A stretch of DNA of 64,000 bases from Siphonodentalium dalli (GCA_032622095.1 CP136064.1:109666004-109730003), one strand, 5' to 3'. Counted from the stretch's first letter, positions 9,373 through 20,165 are shown. Translations and numbers: made by a program. The notes: generated by a model from the sequence alone, not told the origin.

Positions 9373-10899
9373 TTTTGCATGTGTGCCCGACCTGTCTGTA
9401 GAAGTCGTCCCCACACAAAGACGGCCCCGTATGAAGACAGCCCATTGCGGCCCCAAACTCCAGAGAATTCAGCCCTGTTAATTAGATGGAAGTTGAATGA
9501 ATTAAGCCTTAAATCAGCTTAATTTGATTGAGATAGTATTTACGTGGGCTAATTGTGAAGTCTGCAATGTTATATCTTAGTTATAACAACACAATGAACT
9601 TCACTTATGGGCAGTCACTGACAGCGGCTCAGTTATAAAAACAATGATCGTTGCCTATAGACAATGAAAGAAAGTTGCTAAGTACTGTTGATTACTGCTT
9701 AGCGAATGAAGCCATTAGCTCAAATATTCAACCTATGCCTATGGAAGCTGTATAGACAGAGATTTGACAACAAGCCACCTACTGCATAGGATCACAGAGA
9801 TTTCAGCACCCATAACTGACGACAGTGACAGCACCCCATTTGAATTTATTGTTAATTGTATTAATATGAGCTGTTACATTGTAGGTTATTTTGTCATTAT
9901 TTTTAGTTTCATATTTCATATCATCAAATATAAAATGATTTTAAACAATGTTTCTATTATATATGGGGCCAATTTCTCTGGGGCCACTTGAATTCATGCG
10001 GGCCATCTTCGTATGTTGCTGACTTAACCTGTATTTGTCTCAAATTATCGTGATGCGAATTGACTTTCATTAGTTAGACCCCACGTCAAGCTTCACAGGA
10101 ACACCTTCGTTACAACTAACAGCTGCAATACGATCAAAGGCGATTTTATAAACACTTTTAAGAGATTGATTAAACTTCTTATCAAACTTTTGTACATAAA
10201 AATGCCGCTTCTGCATATGAATTTACCTGGAAGGTAAAGGTTAAGGACACAAGGTTACAATGTCTAGTCTGTTTGGATAAACCGCTGCCATCCATTTTAC
10301 GAGAAATACTTTTTCCAAAGTGACTGAACTGCCATCAGGAGAGGAAGAAATTCGGAAGCATGAGCGGTCAACACTTTCGTATTCTACTGTATAATTTTAC
10401 GCATCGCTTACTGGGTTTTCTATTTTGTCGATATGGTGAAGCACGTGGCTTTCCATATGTTCTAATTTGTGAAATTCAATTTAAAATCATACTTATATAC
10501 ACATAGAGGGAGTCTGTTTTGAGCAGCCAATCAGAATGTTTGTTTCTTTTTATCTTAGGGTAAGCTTAGCCTTAAAGATGTGGTGCGAAGTTGACACGCC
10601 AAGATTTACCGATTGAAAAGTAAATTAAACACTATTTTCTCATAAGAATTTTAATGAAAACTTATGGATAAATCGTTAAGCAAATGTCACGTTATGTCAA
10701 AGATATTAAGACGGTTGTGAGTAGATGAGCAGAAGGTATTTTTGTGAAGCTCATGATGGTACTGGGAATGCAGATGACGACACAAAGTCTGACCAATTTA
10801 TGTTGACAGAGTAGAACTATATACAAATGTGTCAAAATAAAAAAAAAAATTGTGGGCATTTTTAGCTGAACTTCCATTAGCACACCATACTGGTCACAT

Positions 10900-11680
10900 A
10901 TCTCATCTGATTGTAACCAAACTTCAGATGGATCTTCGGGGTGACCTCTAGATGGGAGCCATAAATTTTTTCAAAAATTTTTGAAAAAACTTGGCCACCA
11001 GCAGCCATATTGGATTTCAAATTTAATCCATCGCTGCAGCCCGCGTTTATTGGAGAATTGTTTTGACAATATACAGGCATGTTTTTTATCACCTCTAGAT
11101 AGGAGCTATCAAATTTGAATGATTTTCGATGAAAAACATTGCCATCGGCAGCCATCTTGTATTTTACTCTTTGCATGACTGAATCCTTTGCCACACCCTA
11201 CAGACCACATTCCTCATCCGATCGTCACAAACATCATATGGATCTTTTGGGTGACCTCTAGATGGGAGCCATCAAATTTTTCTGTATTTCATTGAAAAAC
11301 ATGGCTGCCAGCAGACATTTTGGATTTTAATCTTTGTATGACTAAATCCTTCGGCATACCCTACAGGCCACCTGCCTCGTCCGATCATCACCAAACTTAA
11401 TAGGGATCTTCAATGTCACCTCTAGATGGGAGCCATTTTCAAAATAAAATAAAAAACATGACCACCAACAGCCATCTTGGATTTTAAATTTGGATCCATC
11501 GCAGAGGCCAGCATTTATTGGAGAATTGTTTTTATAATTTACAGGCATGTTTTGGATCACCTGTAGATGGGAGCTGTCAAATTTGAATGATTTTCGATGA
11601 AAAACATGGCCACTGGCAGCCATCTTGGAATTTTCTGCATGACTAAATCCTTTGCCACACCATACAGACCACAGCCCTCA
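10900..11680 (-). repeat. Degenerate ~155-bp tandem repeat (minus-strand AAGATGGCTGCC type)
   Basis: On the minus strand, about five units share CATGACTAAATCC, CCAAGATGGCTGCC-like cores, AAAAACATGGC and CACCTCTAGATGGGAGC in plus-strand form. The layout resembles the core arrays at 28.0 and 57.9 kb but the unit sequence differs, so it is a related older family. Open frames across it are repeat by-products. Confidence 0.7.
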
Positions 11681-11686
11681 TCTTAT

Positions 11687-11827
11687 ATATGGCTTGTTGC
11701 CATTCATCGGAAAACTCTTACTGAGAGCTTTCCGATGAGTGGCAACAAGCCATATTTCCGACTAAATCCTGAAAAGTTACCCATAATTCTTCTTTGGTTA
11801 AGTAGTCGATTATTTAGGGCATTACTG
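11687..11827. mobile_element. Palindromic TA-flanked MITE, 5'-truncated half
   Basis: Begins inside the family at ATATGGCTTGTTGCC, crosses the palindrome centre (CTTACTGAGAGCTTTCCGAT) and ends GGGCATTACTG followed by TA. The left terminal ~75 bases are missing. The copy lies just left of a LINE fragment whose other side carries the opposite half-copy. Confidence 0.8.
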
Positions 11828-11864
11828 TAAGTACTGCTTATATTTATGTATAATGGCCAATTAC

Positions 11865-12300
11865 CAACATGTTGGTTACTGCTCCTTTTTCTCTAGATGT
11901 ATAATCTCCAGTTATGAATCTTGCTGCCCACTTTTAGATTCTCTCCAAATTGTCAAAATATTTCTGCAGGTAAGAGTCCCATATGACTGCTTCATACTAA
12001 AGTTTGGAGCACACTATTGTCACATAATGCAATTTGTTTGCTCTTCTCTGGTGCTCTTCTCAGGTTTTGTCGTAGGAATCCTAAGGTACTATCGGCTTTG
12101 TTTACGATTTTACCAATGTGAGGTGACCAGTGCATGTCATTGGATAGTGTAATGCCAAGAAGGGGACTTTCTGTTACCTGTTGGAGTAGGTGTTTATCCA
12201 ATTTATATGTGAATGAGGATACATGTTGCTGCGATGGACAAGACATAACATTATTTTGCATTGAATCTCATACCCCATTTATGTAGCCAGATTTCAAGGT
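11865..12300 (-). pseudogene. Non-LTR retrotransposon (Jockey/CR1-type) reverse transcriptase C-terminal fragment
   Basis: The minus strand encodes L-G-I-T-L-S-N-D-M-H-W-S-P-H-I and T-L-G-F-L-R-Q-N-L-R, the conserved block after the catalytic core of non-LTR reverse transcriptases. In another frame W-D-S-Y-L-Q-K and A-A-R-F-I-T-G-D-Y-T-S-R follow, the well-known terminal segment. Frame changes and stops show it is dead. Only about 430 bases remain; no endonuclease domain is present. Confidence 0.85.
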
Positions 12301-12395
12301 GTACTTCCGAGACAGTATTAGATTATAAAATAAAATCCATGCAACATTTCATACATACTTTGTAACAACCTGACCCAAATGTCTTCAATAACATA

Positions 12396-12513
12396 CAGTA
12401 ATGCCCTAAATAATCAACCTCTTAACCACAGCAGTATTATGGGTAATTTTTCAGGATTTAGTCGGAAATATGGCTTGTTGCCATTCATCGGAAAGTTCTC
12501 AGTGAAAATTTAA
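12396..12513. mobile_element. Palindromic TA-flanked MITE, 3'-truncated half
   Basis: TA then CAGTAATGCCCTAAATAATC through GGATTTAGTCGGAAATATGG and CATTCATCGGAAAG. It stops at the palindrome centre, so the right arm is missing. Confidence 0.8.
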
Positions 12514-12830
12514 TCCCTAATTAATTAGCATAACATTAATAAGAGATATACTGGTAGCTCTAAATAAAGATATAGTTACAGAAAAAATTGCAACAACAAG
12601 ATAATGAACCATATTTTGGGTATGTCAGGTAAATTGAACTATAGCTGACATTTTTAATTAAGGAATATTTTGTGAGCAAATTGATCAAATGGTATTGTGT
12701 CTAGATAGAAACAAAGACTTTTGGACAAAAACTGGATAAATTCTTTCATATAGGTTGTGAACTCCAGTAGGTTGTATATTCTTTTTTTTTTTACTTTGTA
12801 GCTTTTGCTGTTGGAACAGTTGCAAACAAA

Positions 12831-12935
12831 ATGGGAAAAATAAAATCTAGGAATCATAAATACCATGCAGCTGCTGTTAAAGTAAAACAAGGAAACAAGA
12901 TGGAGAATGAGATGGAGGTGGACAGGAAATCACAG
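12831..12935 (+). CDS. SLX9: SLX9/FAM207A-like ribosome biogenesis factor, coding exon 1
   Basis: This 35-codon exon starts MGKIKSRNHKYHAAAVKVKQ and ends with donor CAG|GTTAGT in phase 0. The short basic start is typical of SLX9 proteins. SLX9 (FAM207A in human) is a small basic nucleolar protein that binds pre-40S particles and helps small-subunit maturation and export; this is family knowledge. The whole protein from five exons (12831-12935, 13521-13707, 16806-16947, 17683-17742, 22054-22177) has 205 residues with every splice phase consistent, close to the human length. The ATG context ACAAAATGG is good. A strong acceptor (T-rich tract then TTTGTAG at 12801) lies 29 bases upstream, so a non-coding 5' exon probably precedes it. 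A palindromic MITE begins 46 bases after the donor. Confidence 0.88.
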
Positions 12936-12981
12936 GTTAGTATAGAAAAGAGAAAAGTCACACAAATTTGTCAGTGGAATA

Positions 12982-13210
12982 CAGTAATGCTCTAAATAAT
13001 CGACTCCTTAACCGCAGCAGAATTATGGGTTAATTTCAGGATTTAGTCGGAAATATGGCTTGTTGCCATTCATTGGAAAGCTCTCCCCGAGATAGTGACA
13101 ATCATGAGAGCTTTCCGATGAATGGCAACAAGCCATATTTCTGACTAAATCCTGAAAAGTTACCCATAATTCTGCTGTGGTTAAGGTGTCAATTATTTAG
13201 AGCATTACTG
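12982..13210. mobile_element. Palindromic TA-flanked MITE in SLX9 intron 1
   Basis: CAGTAATGC...GCATTACTG ends with TA on each side (12980-12981, 13211-13212). Both arms (GGATTTAGTCGGAAATATGG and its complement) meet near 13085-13110, so almost the whole 229 bp folds back. TA duplication and CAGT ends fit the Tc1/mariner superfamily. Related copies: 14973, 46822, 57062 and two half copies near 12 kb. Confidence 0.85.
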
Positions 13211-13520
13211 TAGGACAGTTTGGTCAGTCTGACTCAGTCAATGGCAATAAGAATAATAGAGTTTGTAATGTTGAAGATTTTAACAGTTTTAAGGTGAACC
13301 TGAAGTTGTTGTTTTTTTGTTGATTGTAGATTTTCCTTCATCATCAAACAATAGATATTGCTTAAAAACATAGAATAATATTTGAGATGACTTTTGTGTT
13401 TTGAATCTTCTTTGATGACAGTCATTACTTTTGTAAATCACCATACTAGGAGTCATTTTATCTATTATATAAGTCAGCATGTTTCAAAACATTTTATGCT
13501 TTCATTCATGTCAACTGCAG

Positions 13521-13707
13521 GTATCAGTAAAGAAACAGGCCATTTTAGGAGAGAATGTGTTTGCTGGTATAAATATAAATGAGAAGGAGCTGAAACAAGG
13601 TTTGCCTGACCTGGACGTCCGGAGCACGATAACAAGCAAATCTCTCAAAGGTCTTAACTTGAAGAAAAAAGATAAAATGAAGCTAAAACATCAGCACTGG
13701 GTCAAAA
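13521..13707 (+). CDS. SLX9: SLX9/FAM207A-like, coding exon 2
   Basis: Residues 36-97 plus one base: VSVKKQAILGENVFAGINI..., then L-P-D-L-D-V-R-S and K-K-K-D-K-M-K-L-K-H-Q-H-W-V-K. The block N-V-F-A-G-I-N-I followed by a lysine-rich D-K-M-K-L-R/K motif is the most conserved part of the SLX9 family, and is what identifies the gene. Acceptor CAACTGCAG and donor A|GTAAGT are canonical; the exon begins in phase 0 and ends in phase 1, which matches exons on both sides. Confidence 0.92.
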
Positions 13708-14206
13708 GTAAGTGATTGTACATGTGAGATTGATGTTTATTTCATGCAATTTGAAAATGCACATTCATAGATAGGGTGGAGCTAAAATAGAATATATACC
13801 TAGTGTGTTCAATTTAAATGGTTATGTGATTACCCAGCTCAGTTGATGCCAAATCCCCTAAGTGGAGCTGAAAGTGTTGTCTTCATAGGTTTTTCATAGG
13901 CTCCCTTCCGTGCATTTTGTTTAGTTGTAAATATGTTTATTCCCTGCAGTCTTATCTCATCTTAATATATGTAGTATTTAAATATGCAAAATTAGATGAA
14001 TATACAAATTGTCCATAACTGTGTTTCAATGAATGTATCATTGGAAACTATTAAACAAAAGGTGCTAATGGTTATCTCATAGGTCAGCACATTTCCAGGA
14101 TAGATAATTCTGAAAAACCTATGAAGACAACACTGGACATAGACTGTTTATTAGATTGCAATATGTACATATTTTGTTTATCCACTCACTGATCCACTGC
14201 ACTTAA

Positions 14207-14945
14207 CTCTTTCGCTGCCACCCCGCCACACGGGCATACTCCCCAGTGCCAAGCATTCTGGGTGTAAATACAAGTATTTTATGTATATGTGGGTAATGCA
14301 ATGACTATCGGTTAATTATCGGTGTATTTAGTTGAAACTTCACATGTGGGTATATATGACAATGACCTATCACCTGCCCCGACGTGGAGACCCATTCAAG
14401 GTCAAAGCCTTTGGGTCACGTGCCATTGGCGGCCATCTTGGATTTGCTTTAATTTATGTTTTTCGGTAATTTTTTTCAATTCATATATGATTAAATGTTT
14501 GTTTTTTGTTCTATTGTTCTATCACATTAATTAATGCTTCACCGGTTAATCATATTCCGGCTACTATTCCGTATTTTTCACCGCCTCATTCCGACAGAAT
14601 TTTTGGACGCTAAACTGATCAGCAGAAAGGAGGCCGCCAAGTCAATTATGATGTTTATTTTCCACTCATATATCGCATCCCATGCACCAAAAGTTAATTT
14701 GTCAATGGTATATTCTGGCTCGGACTGTACTCATAGAACTTCAGGAGTAGCATGAATTTGACTGACCTTTCTTCTAAATTGTCAGCGCACACCAGCACTC
14801 TACATAAAATAAATGAACCCCTGTTGTAATGCAACAAAACAATATAATTACGATCCATAAACCAGGTGCACCCCCGAACTCGCATAAATGCGTATTTGGC
14901 AGCGACTGGGTAACTCGCATTTATGCGAGCTTGGCATCGAAAGAG
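14207..14945. mobile_element. TTAA-flanked (piggyBac-type) non-autonomous element
   Basis: TTAA (14203-14206), then CTCTTTCGCTGCCA; the far end is TGGCATCGAAAGAG then TTAA (14946-14949). Thirteen of 14 terminal bases match. The 739-bp interior includes GCATAAATGCG/CGCATTTATGCG near the right end and no transposase-like frame. TTAA duplication is the piggyBac hallmark, though TIR starts usually read CCC/CCY, so superfamily assignment is tentative. Confidence 0.7.
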
Positions 14946-14972
14946 TTAAAGGCACAGATGACCTTGGTTGTA

Positions 14973-15185
14973 CAGTAATGCCCTAAGTAATCGACTTGTT
15001 AACCAAAGCAGGATTATGGGTAACTTTTCAGGATTTAGTCGGAAATATGGCTTGTTGCCATTCATCGGAAAGCTCTCCCCGAGAGCTTTCCGATGAATGG
15101 CAACAAGCCATATTTCCGACTAAATCCTGAAAAGTTACCCATAATTCTGCTGTGGTTAACGAGTCGATTACTCAGGGCATTACTG
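14973..15185. mobile_element. Palindromic TA-flanked MITE, nearly perfect
   Basis: TA, CAGTAATGCCCTAAGTAATC, ..., GGGCATTACTG, TA. The centre is GAAAGCTCTCCCCGAGAGCTTTC and the two ~100-base arms are almost perfectly complementary. Starts 24 bases after the TTAA element ends. Confidence 0.9.
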
Positions 15186-15825
15186 TAGGTTATAATTTAG
15201 AAATATAAGTTACAAAATTATGAATTATCTTATAGTATAATGATAGTTTAAATGCGATATTACCCACAAATCACACATTGTGTGAACCGAACATTTGTTT
15301 ATATACAGCACGTAAGGAATGTGCGATAAGCAAAACACTGAACACCGTGACGATTCTTTTGGGATAGTGATTCACAGTGACCCAATCAACATAAAATTTT
15401 TTAGTAGCGACAATTGGCGAGCATTATATCGTTATGTTGTAAACAATATGGTGTCAATTGTAACCAAAGTTAAATTAGTGGGGTCTCCCCAGTGTTGATT
15501 ATTTTGCATACCGCACACTCTTTATGCACTGTACTGTATCATAATATGGCTTTTGTTTATTAACAAGGTGTATGATCTTGACAATAACATGTGATTTATG
15601 CTATATTTTTATGATTTGTATAAGAACAAAATCTGTCTATATTTTAATATGCTTTCTGTTTATGGCGGTTTTAACTGATGTGACTTTTTAAACAGCAATA
15701 GCCATCACAAAGGCCATCCATATCTTTAACTTGCCATTTTGATTATAACCACTGTTCCATTTTACCATATTTTTTCTGTTCTCTGCAATAATCTACATTA
15801 AATATGCCAATACCTTTATGTTGAC

Positions 15826-16095
15826 CAGAGGCCTAACATATGAATAGTGATGTTTCCGTTAACAAAGGGAAATTAAAAGAAGGGGTGGTCAGAAATGTTT
15901 TTGAATCATCCATAGATGGAATATATTCATTCTGAATTATTCTAAATATGCAGCACAAATGAAGGCCAACATATAAATAGTGATTTTTCCGTTAACGAAG
16001 GGAAATTAACAGAAGGGGTGGTCGGAAATGTTTTGGAATCATCCATAGATGGAATATATTCATTCTAGATAATTCTAAATATTCAGCACATTGCT
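15826..16095. repeat. 132-bp tandem duplication in SLX9 intron 2
   Basis: Two adjacent copies of a unit beginning GGCCTAACATATGAATAGTG (second: GGCCAACATATAAATAGTG) and ending TTCTAAATATNCAGCACA. About 90 percent identical by eye. Confidence 0.8.
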
Positions 16096-16307
16096 ACAAC
16101 AGGACACAATAAGCACATTACTGTAGGTATTGGTAGGGATAATGAAGCTTTAGTAGTATATTTTTAGGACTAATATAATTGTTGACCATATAAACATAAC
16201 GTCTATGAAGGCTTGAAGCAGTCTTTATGTAGGTAACAGAAGTAGAAAATGAAGGCTGTATACTCCTAGAATAGTTAGAGATCTATTCAATAATTATAGT
16301 ATTAAAG

Positions 16308-16685
16308 GCCCACTTACTTTTTGAATTCCCAGATAACATTATATACAACATAAATATATATACCACCAGAATACAGAGCAGCTGTGGCATAGGAGTGTCC
16401 ACTAAATGATAGAGATTCTCGGATTCATTCCAAGGCTTCCCCCGATGTCAACCCAGAATGCATCATAATTCAAATTAAGAGACAGAGTAATTCCCCTTCC
16501 ATTGAAATAATATACTTTACATTACAGTCCAGATCAAATTTAAGCACAGAACAAATCACGCTACCTCAACAAAAACAACATGTTCCCAGTGTATTCAACC
16601 TGATCAGTTGATAATACAATGTTTTGGAGCTTTCTCTTTCAAATGGTATATAATATGATCTAATGATGTGAAAATTAAGTGGGGC
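16308..16685. mobile_element. GGCCCACTTAATTTT-ended element, short copy
   Basis: GGCCCACTTACTTTTTGAA at the left mirrors TTCACATC... TGAAAATTAAGTGGGGC at the right. Inner parts (CATTGAAATAATATACTTTAC, AACAAAAACAACATGTTCCC, GGAGCTTTCTCTTTCAAATG) are shared with copies at 17779-18140, 23825-24290 and 34464-35333; a 59-bp end fragment is at 62957-63015. Confidence 0.75.
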
Positions 16686-16805
16686 TTTAAGTGACCGGCA
16701 AATGTTTTACATTTATATAATGAACTGACAGGTGATGATTAATTTATTGTTGGGATAAGTTTAATTTCACATGTAAATAACGCATAAATGTTTTTGCTTG
16801 TATAG

Positions 16806-16947
16806 AGGTCGATGATATAAAGACAAGAAATAATGAAGAAAAACAAAGAAAGAAGAGACAGAAGACTGCAGTTGTTGGTGATATGAGAGTGTTGGAAGAA
16901 TCGCTGCCGACACTCGACCTGTTGATGAAAGATTACACAGAACGCAG
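16806..16947 (+). CDS. SLX9: SLX9/FAM207A-like, coding exon 3
   Basis: Completes Lys98 and encodes residues 99-144: a lysine-rich run (E-K-Q-R-K-K-R-Q-K) likely to act as a nucleolar or RNA-binding patch, then A-V-V-G-D-M-R-V-L-E-E-S-L-P-T-L-D-L-L-M. The V-G-D...L-x-x-A/S-L-P-x-L-D/L pattern is typical of SLX9. Acceptor TGTATAG, donor CGCAG|GTATTT; phases 1 in, 2 out. An alternative acceptor two bases on would break the frame. Confidence 0.88.
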
Positions 16948-17208
16948 GTATTTTGAGATGATAATTTGTGATAGATTGACTGTTAGGCCCGTTTTATATA
17001 AGGTCATACACAACTTGGGTCATGCCTGGCCAATTGGTGTTAAAATGATTAAGTCCACGAAAATTAACTTGAAAATCACATATAAAACCAACTGCTTTGT
17101 AAAAAAATCTCTGCCATCCGGACGTGCAACTCTCTGATGCTTATTTGCTTCTTGTTTGTTGCACAATGCTGTTTTATATGATATACTAGTCATGTGTCCT
17201 GCTCAAGC

Positions 17209-17452
17209 CTTGAAATAGTGTGTCTGTCATTTGCAGAATGAGGTCCCCAGAGGGTGAATTTAGTGATGCTACCCTGCACAGGAGGCTAGCATCACCAAAT
17301 TCACCCTCTGGGGACCTTATTCTGCTTACACATCAGCAGAATGAGGTTCCCAGAGGGTGAATTTGGTGATGCTAGCCCACTATGCGGGGTAGAATCACTA
17401 AATTCACCCTCTGGGAATCTCATTCTGCAAATGACAGACACACTATTTCAAG
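17209..17452. mobile_element. Hairpin-ended element, minimal copy (two hairpins back to back)
   Basis: The outer ends CTTGAAATAGTGTGTCTGTC and GACAGACACACTATTTCAAG are perfect inverted repeats. Within, each half is itself a palindrome: GCAGAATGAGGTCCCCAGAG to its complement ending at about 17325, and GCAGAATGAGGTTCCCAGAG to its complement ending at about 17428, separated by TTACACATCA. This is the shortest version of a family whose longer copies have a 200-300 bp spacer between the hairpins. Confidence 0.85.
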
Positions 17453-17682
17453 ACATGGGTCCTGCTAAGATGATTCATGGAAAATCACTGGATGCAGAGT
17501 ATGCACACTTTGAAGTTATTTGCGTGATTGCATCATCACCTTGACTGATTCCTTGACCCTTGACCTGTGCCAGTATACATTGCCCAGTGGCTGATATGAC
17601 AATAAACCTCAAGCCGACCTAACCATCTCCAATTGTTTTATTGTCAAATACTCTTTGTGAATTGATTATATCTTTATTCCAG

Positions 17683-17742
17683 CAAAAAGACAGAACCTAA
17701 GCCCCGCAGTGTGCCAAAAGAGCATAAAAGGAAGACTGAAAT
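17683..17742 (+). CDS. SLX9: SLX9/FAM207A-like, coding exon 4 (micro-exon)
   Basis: A 60-nt exon completing Ser145 and encoding residues 146-164, KKTEPKPRSVPKEHKRKTE, with two bases left for Met165. The acceptor TTTATTCCAG and donor AT|GTAAGC are good, and K-P-R-S-V-P-K is the basic motif that precedes the C-terminal helix in SLX9 proteins. Too short for an ORF search; found from splice phase. Confidence 0.85.
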
Positions 17743-17778
17743 GTAAGCATAGTTTTACAGCATTTCTTAATTTAACGG

Positions 17779-18140
17779 CGCACTTAATTTTCAAACCCCC
17801 AGATCACATTATATAAAATATATGCCATATTACATAGCATTTGAAAGAGGAAGCTCTATAACATTGTATTATCAACTTATCCGGTGTAACAACTGTGAAC
17901 ATGTTGTTTTTGTTGAGATACGGATGTGTTTTCTGTGCTTATGTTTCATCTGGAATGTATTGCAAAGTCTGTTATTTTCAATGGAAGGGGAATAACTCTA
18001 TGTCTTAGTTTGAATTCTGTTGCATTCTGGGAGCGAAACGGGGGACATGTTTCTATGATTTCAGCTATTACTTTTACTATTACTATTTCTATTACTCTAT
18101 GGGCACCTTCTGAGACACAGACGTTCCAAATGGTGATGGA
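17779..18140 (+). mobile_element. GGCCCACTTAATTTT-ended element, interrupted copy
   Basis: CGCACTTAATTTTCAAACC, then CAGATCACATTATATAAAAT and ATGGAAGGGGAATAACTCTA as in the 34464-35333 copy. It is cut at about 18140 by the start of a TTAA-type palindromic MITE (18145-18250). Confidence 0.7.
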
Positions 18141-18144
18141 TATT

Positions 18145-18252
18145 CTCTTATATATGCGAGGCTCCCTGTGGGAGACTTACAATTATAACAGTATGCATTG
18201 GCACAGGGTTTTCGCAAATTTTCACAAAGTTCCAGTCATGGAAGGGATAAAA
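18145..18252. mobile_element. TTAA-type palindromic MITE (TTCTCTTATATATG family), partial
   Basis: TATTCTCTTATATATGCGAG, GCTCCCTGTGGGAG, then CAGTATGCATTGGCACAGGG and the end TTCCAGTCATGGAAGGGATAA. Other copies: 29997-30230, about 33285-33448 and 56704-56913. The left terminus is missing here. Confidence 0.7.
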
Positions 18253-19540
18253 CAGCGAAAAAAGGAAGTTAGTTATCATAATAAGTCTCACAAAGTTTAG
18301 TGAACTCATGTGGGAAATAAGAGTTTATGGGTTTTCCTTTGTTTGTATCACTCAACTACAATCTACATGTATTTGATGACTTTTCTGAAGCCAGCAGCCT
18401 GTTTATATGGTTAATGTTTTTGGTGGATTTGATTACCACGGAGATACACATCAGAGCTGTTAAGTTTCACGGATTGTCCGTGAGACTCCCGGATTGCCAC
18501 GGCATTTCCACAAATACGGATAACCCCCAATTTCTCCCGGATTCAGCAAAACCCCGCATTTGAAATTCCAAAAAAAACATATATATATTTTTTTTTTTCT
18601 TCAAATTTGTGAAATTGCGGGATTCCCCAAATGACAGGGATTTCCTTATTTCCGGTCCGTAAATACCCACTCATCAACATTTAGTTTTGATGTTCCCTCT
18701 GATTGAAGACTTGATCAGTGGTGAACTGTGACTGATATTAATTGATTTTCAAACCCTGGTGAAGCCACACGTTTAAAGGATGTTGTTATAGTATACAATA
18801 CGTATAATCAAAAGTGTGCAGCTGTATTGTTAGGCCTCATTGATGAACATTTCTCAGTAATGGATTAGTGGTATGCATTGCGAACGTAATGTGTCCATTT
18901 CGTTTGCGGGTAAAACTGTAAGACGGGTCATATTGTTATTCATTTTCATCCATGCATGTGCGGTTGTAACCTTTGTAACTCGGGTTCTTTTTTACTTATT
19001 TTAAACGAAGTTTCTGCTTCTTAAAATGTGTTAATAAATTAAAATAAGTTAAACAGTAAGACGAGTCTATTTTGTAGTTTATTCCAATTTTGTACTTTCG
19101 ATTTTGCGCATATCCGGCTGTATCTGTGGAAATCTGAGTATTTTCACTTAGTTTATACGAAGTGTCTGCTTCTTAAATTTCTCTTCTATAAATGGTAGTA
19201 TCTCCCGCTCACAGCAGCTCTATTACAATTACCAACAGGACATTCATTACCATTTTATTTAGGTCTATATATTTATAAACTAAACATAAATAGAAACTCA
19301 TAAAAACTATGTAAACTTCATAAAAATGACTTTTGGAACATGAACATATTTGTGCATACCTCCCGTAAAAATCTCCCAGATTGACATGTTCAAAACTTAA
19401 CAGGTCTGGTACACATACTGTGTTTCTTTGGATACTTAGTGAGTTCACAAATGCTTGAATCCCAAATATCAAACGAAACTGGGCACATATCCATTGTAAT
19501 TGAATCCACCAATTTTTTTTAAAGAAACTGTGCGAAGAGT
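18253..19540. other. SLX9 intron 4, left part: little recognisable
   Basis: An inverted pair TTCACGGATTGTCCGTGAG / CCCGGATT...GGGATTTCC occurs around 18465-18660, with a T-run at 18587-18600. Otherwise AT-rich sequence without genes or clear repeats. Confidence 0.5.
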
Positions 19541-19541
19541 G

Positions 19542-20165
19542 TTTAGCTCACCTGAGACGAAGTCTCCGGTGGAGCTATAGTCATCACTCCTCGTCCGTCG
19601 TCCGTCCATCAACAATTCTTTAAACATCTTCTCCTCTGAAACCATCAGACCGATTGGGTTTATATTTGGTGTGGATGTTCCGTAGGTGACTCTTATTCAG
19701 ATTTGTTCAAATGAGGTCACCAAGTCAAATAGTTTTGATGTCAGGACCATAACTATTTTTCCACATAGTAATTCTTAAAACGACTTCTTTTCTGAAGTTG
19801 TCGGGCCAAATGGGTTCATATTTGGTATGAGGGTACCTTGGGTGACTGAGGTTCAGATTTGTTCAAATCAGGTCACTGGGTCAAATGTGGGTGGGGCTAT
19901 GGACATAAATCTGAAGAAATATATTTTTTTTATATTTAACTTATTGCTCAATTTAACCAACAAAAACAAAATTATATATATTTTATTTTTAATAAATATT
20001 TTTTTTATTAAATAAAATATTTTTTATTTAAATAAAATATTTGAAAAACTTGTGACATTACATCTTCGGGGGGTAGGTACCTCTAGTCTCCCCACTAAAT
20101 TTGGTTGAAATCAGGGGTTTGGGAGAAAAGATGAACAGACAGATGTACAGAAATGTTCAGTAAAT
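19542..20165 (+). repeat. AGCTCACCTGAG-family repeat, copy 2, with A/T-rich insert and RTE-like tail
   Basis: Begins TTTAGCTCACCTGAGACGAAG, then repeated phrases of the form GGTTCATATTTGGTATGA...CAGATTTGTTCAAAT...GGTCACTGGGTCAAAT with a period near 160 bases. A poly-A/T stretch (19920-20045) follows, then CTAAATTTGGTTGAAATCAG and GAACAGACAGATGTACAG, like the segment at 62580-62650. Confidence 0.75.

Larger units (their letters stand above)
7675..12801. other. Divergent intergenic region between MFSD1 and SLX9
   Basis: MFSD1 starts leftward at 7674 and the first coding exon of SLX9 starts rightward near 12802, leaving about 5.1 kb. It holds a foldback element (8441-9372), a degenerate AAGATGGC-type tandem repeat (10900-11680), two broken halves of a TA-flanked MITE and a LINE fragment. 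At 9420-10010 there is a weak inverted repeat of GGCCCC-containing ends (CGTATGAAGACAGCCC versus its diverged complement). At 10010-10870 nothing was recognised. No TATA box or CpG-rich promoter stood out by eye for either gene. Confidence 0.7.

Noticed and set aside
11853-12152. 99-codon plus-strand frame
   Set aside because: Antisense to the LINE reverse transcriptase fragment, which has clear motifs on the minus strand.
18467-18670. 67-codon minus-strand frame near 18.5 kb
   Set aside because: Overlaps an inverted CGGATT repeat and has no family similarity or splice context.
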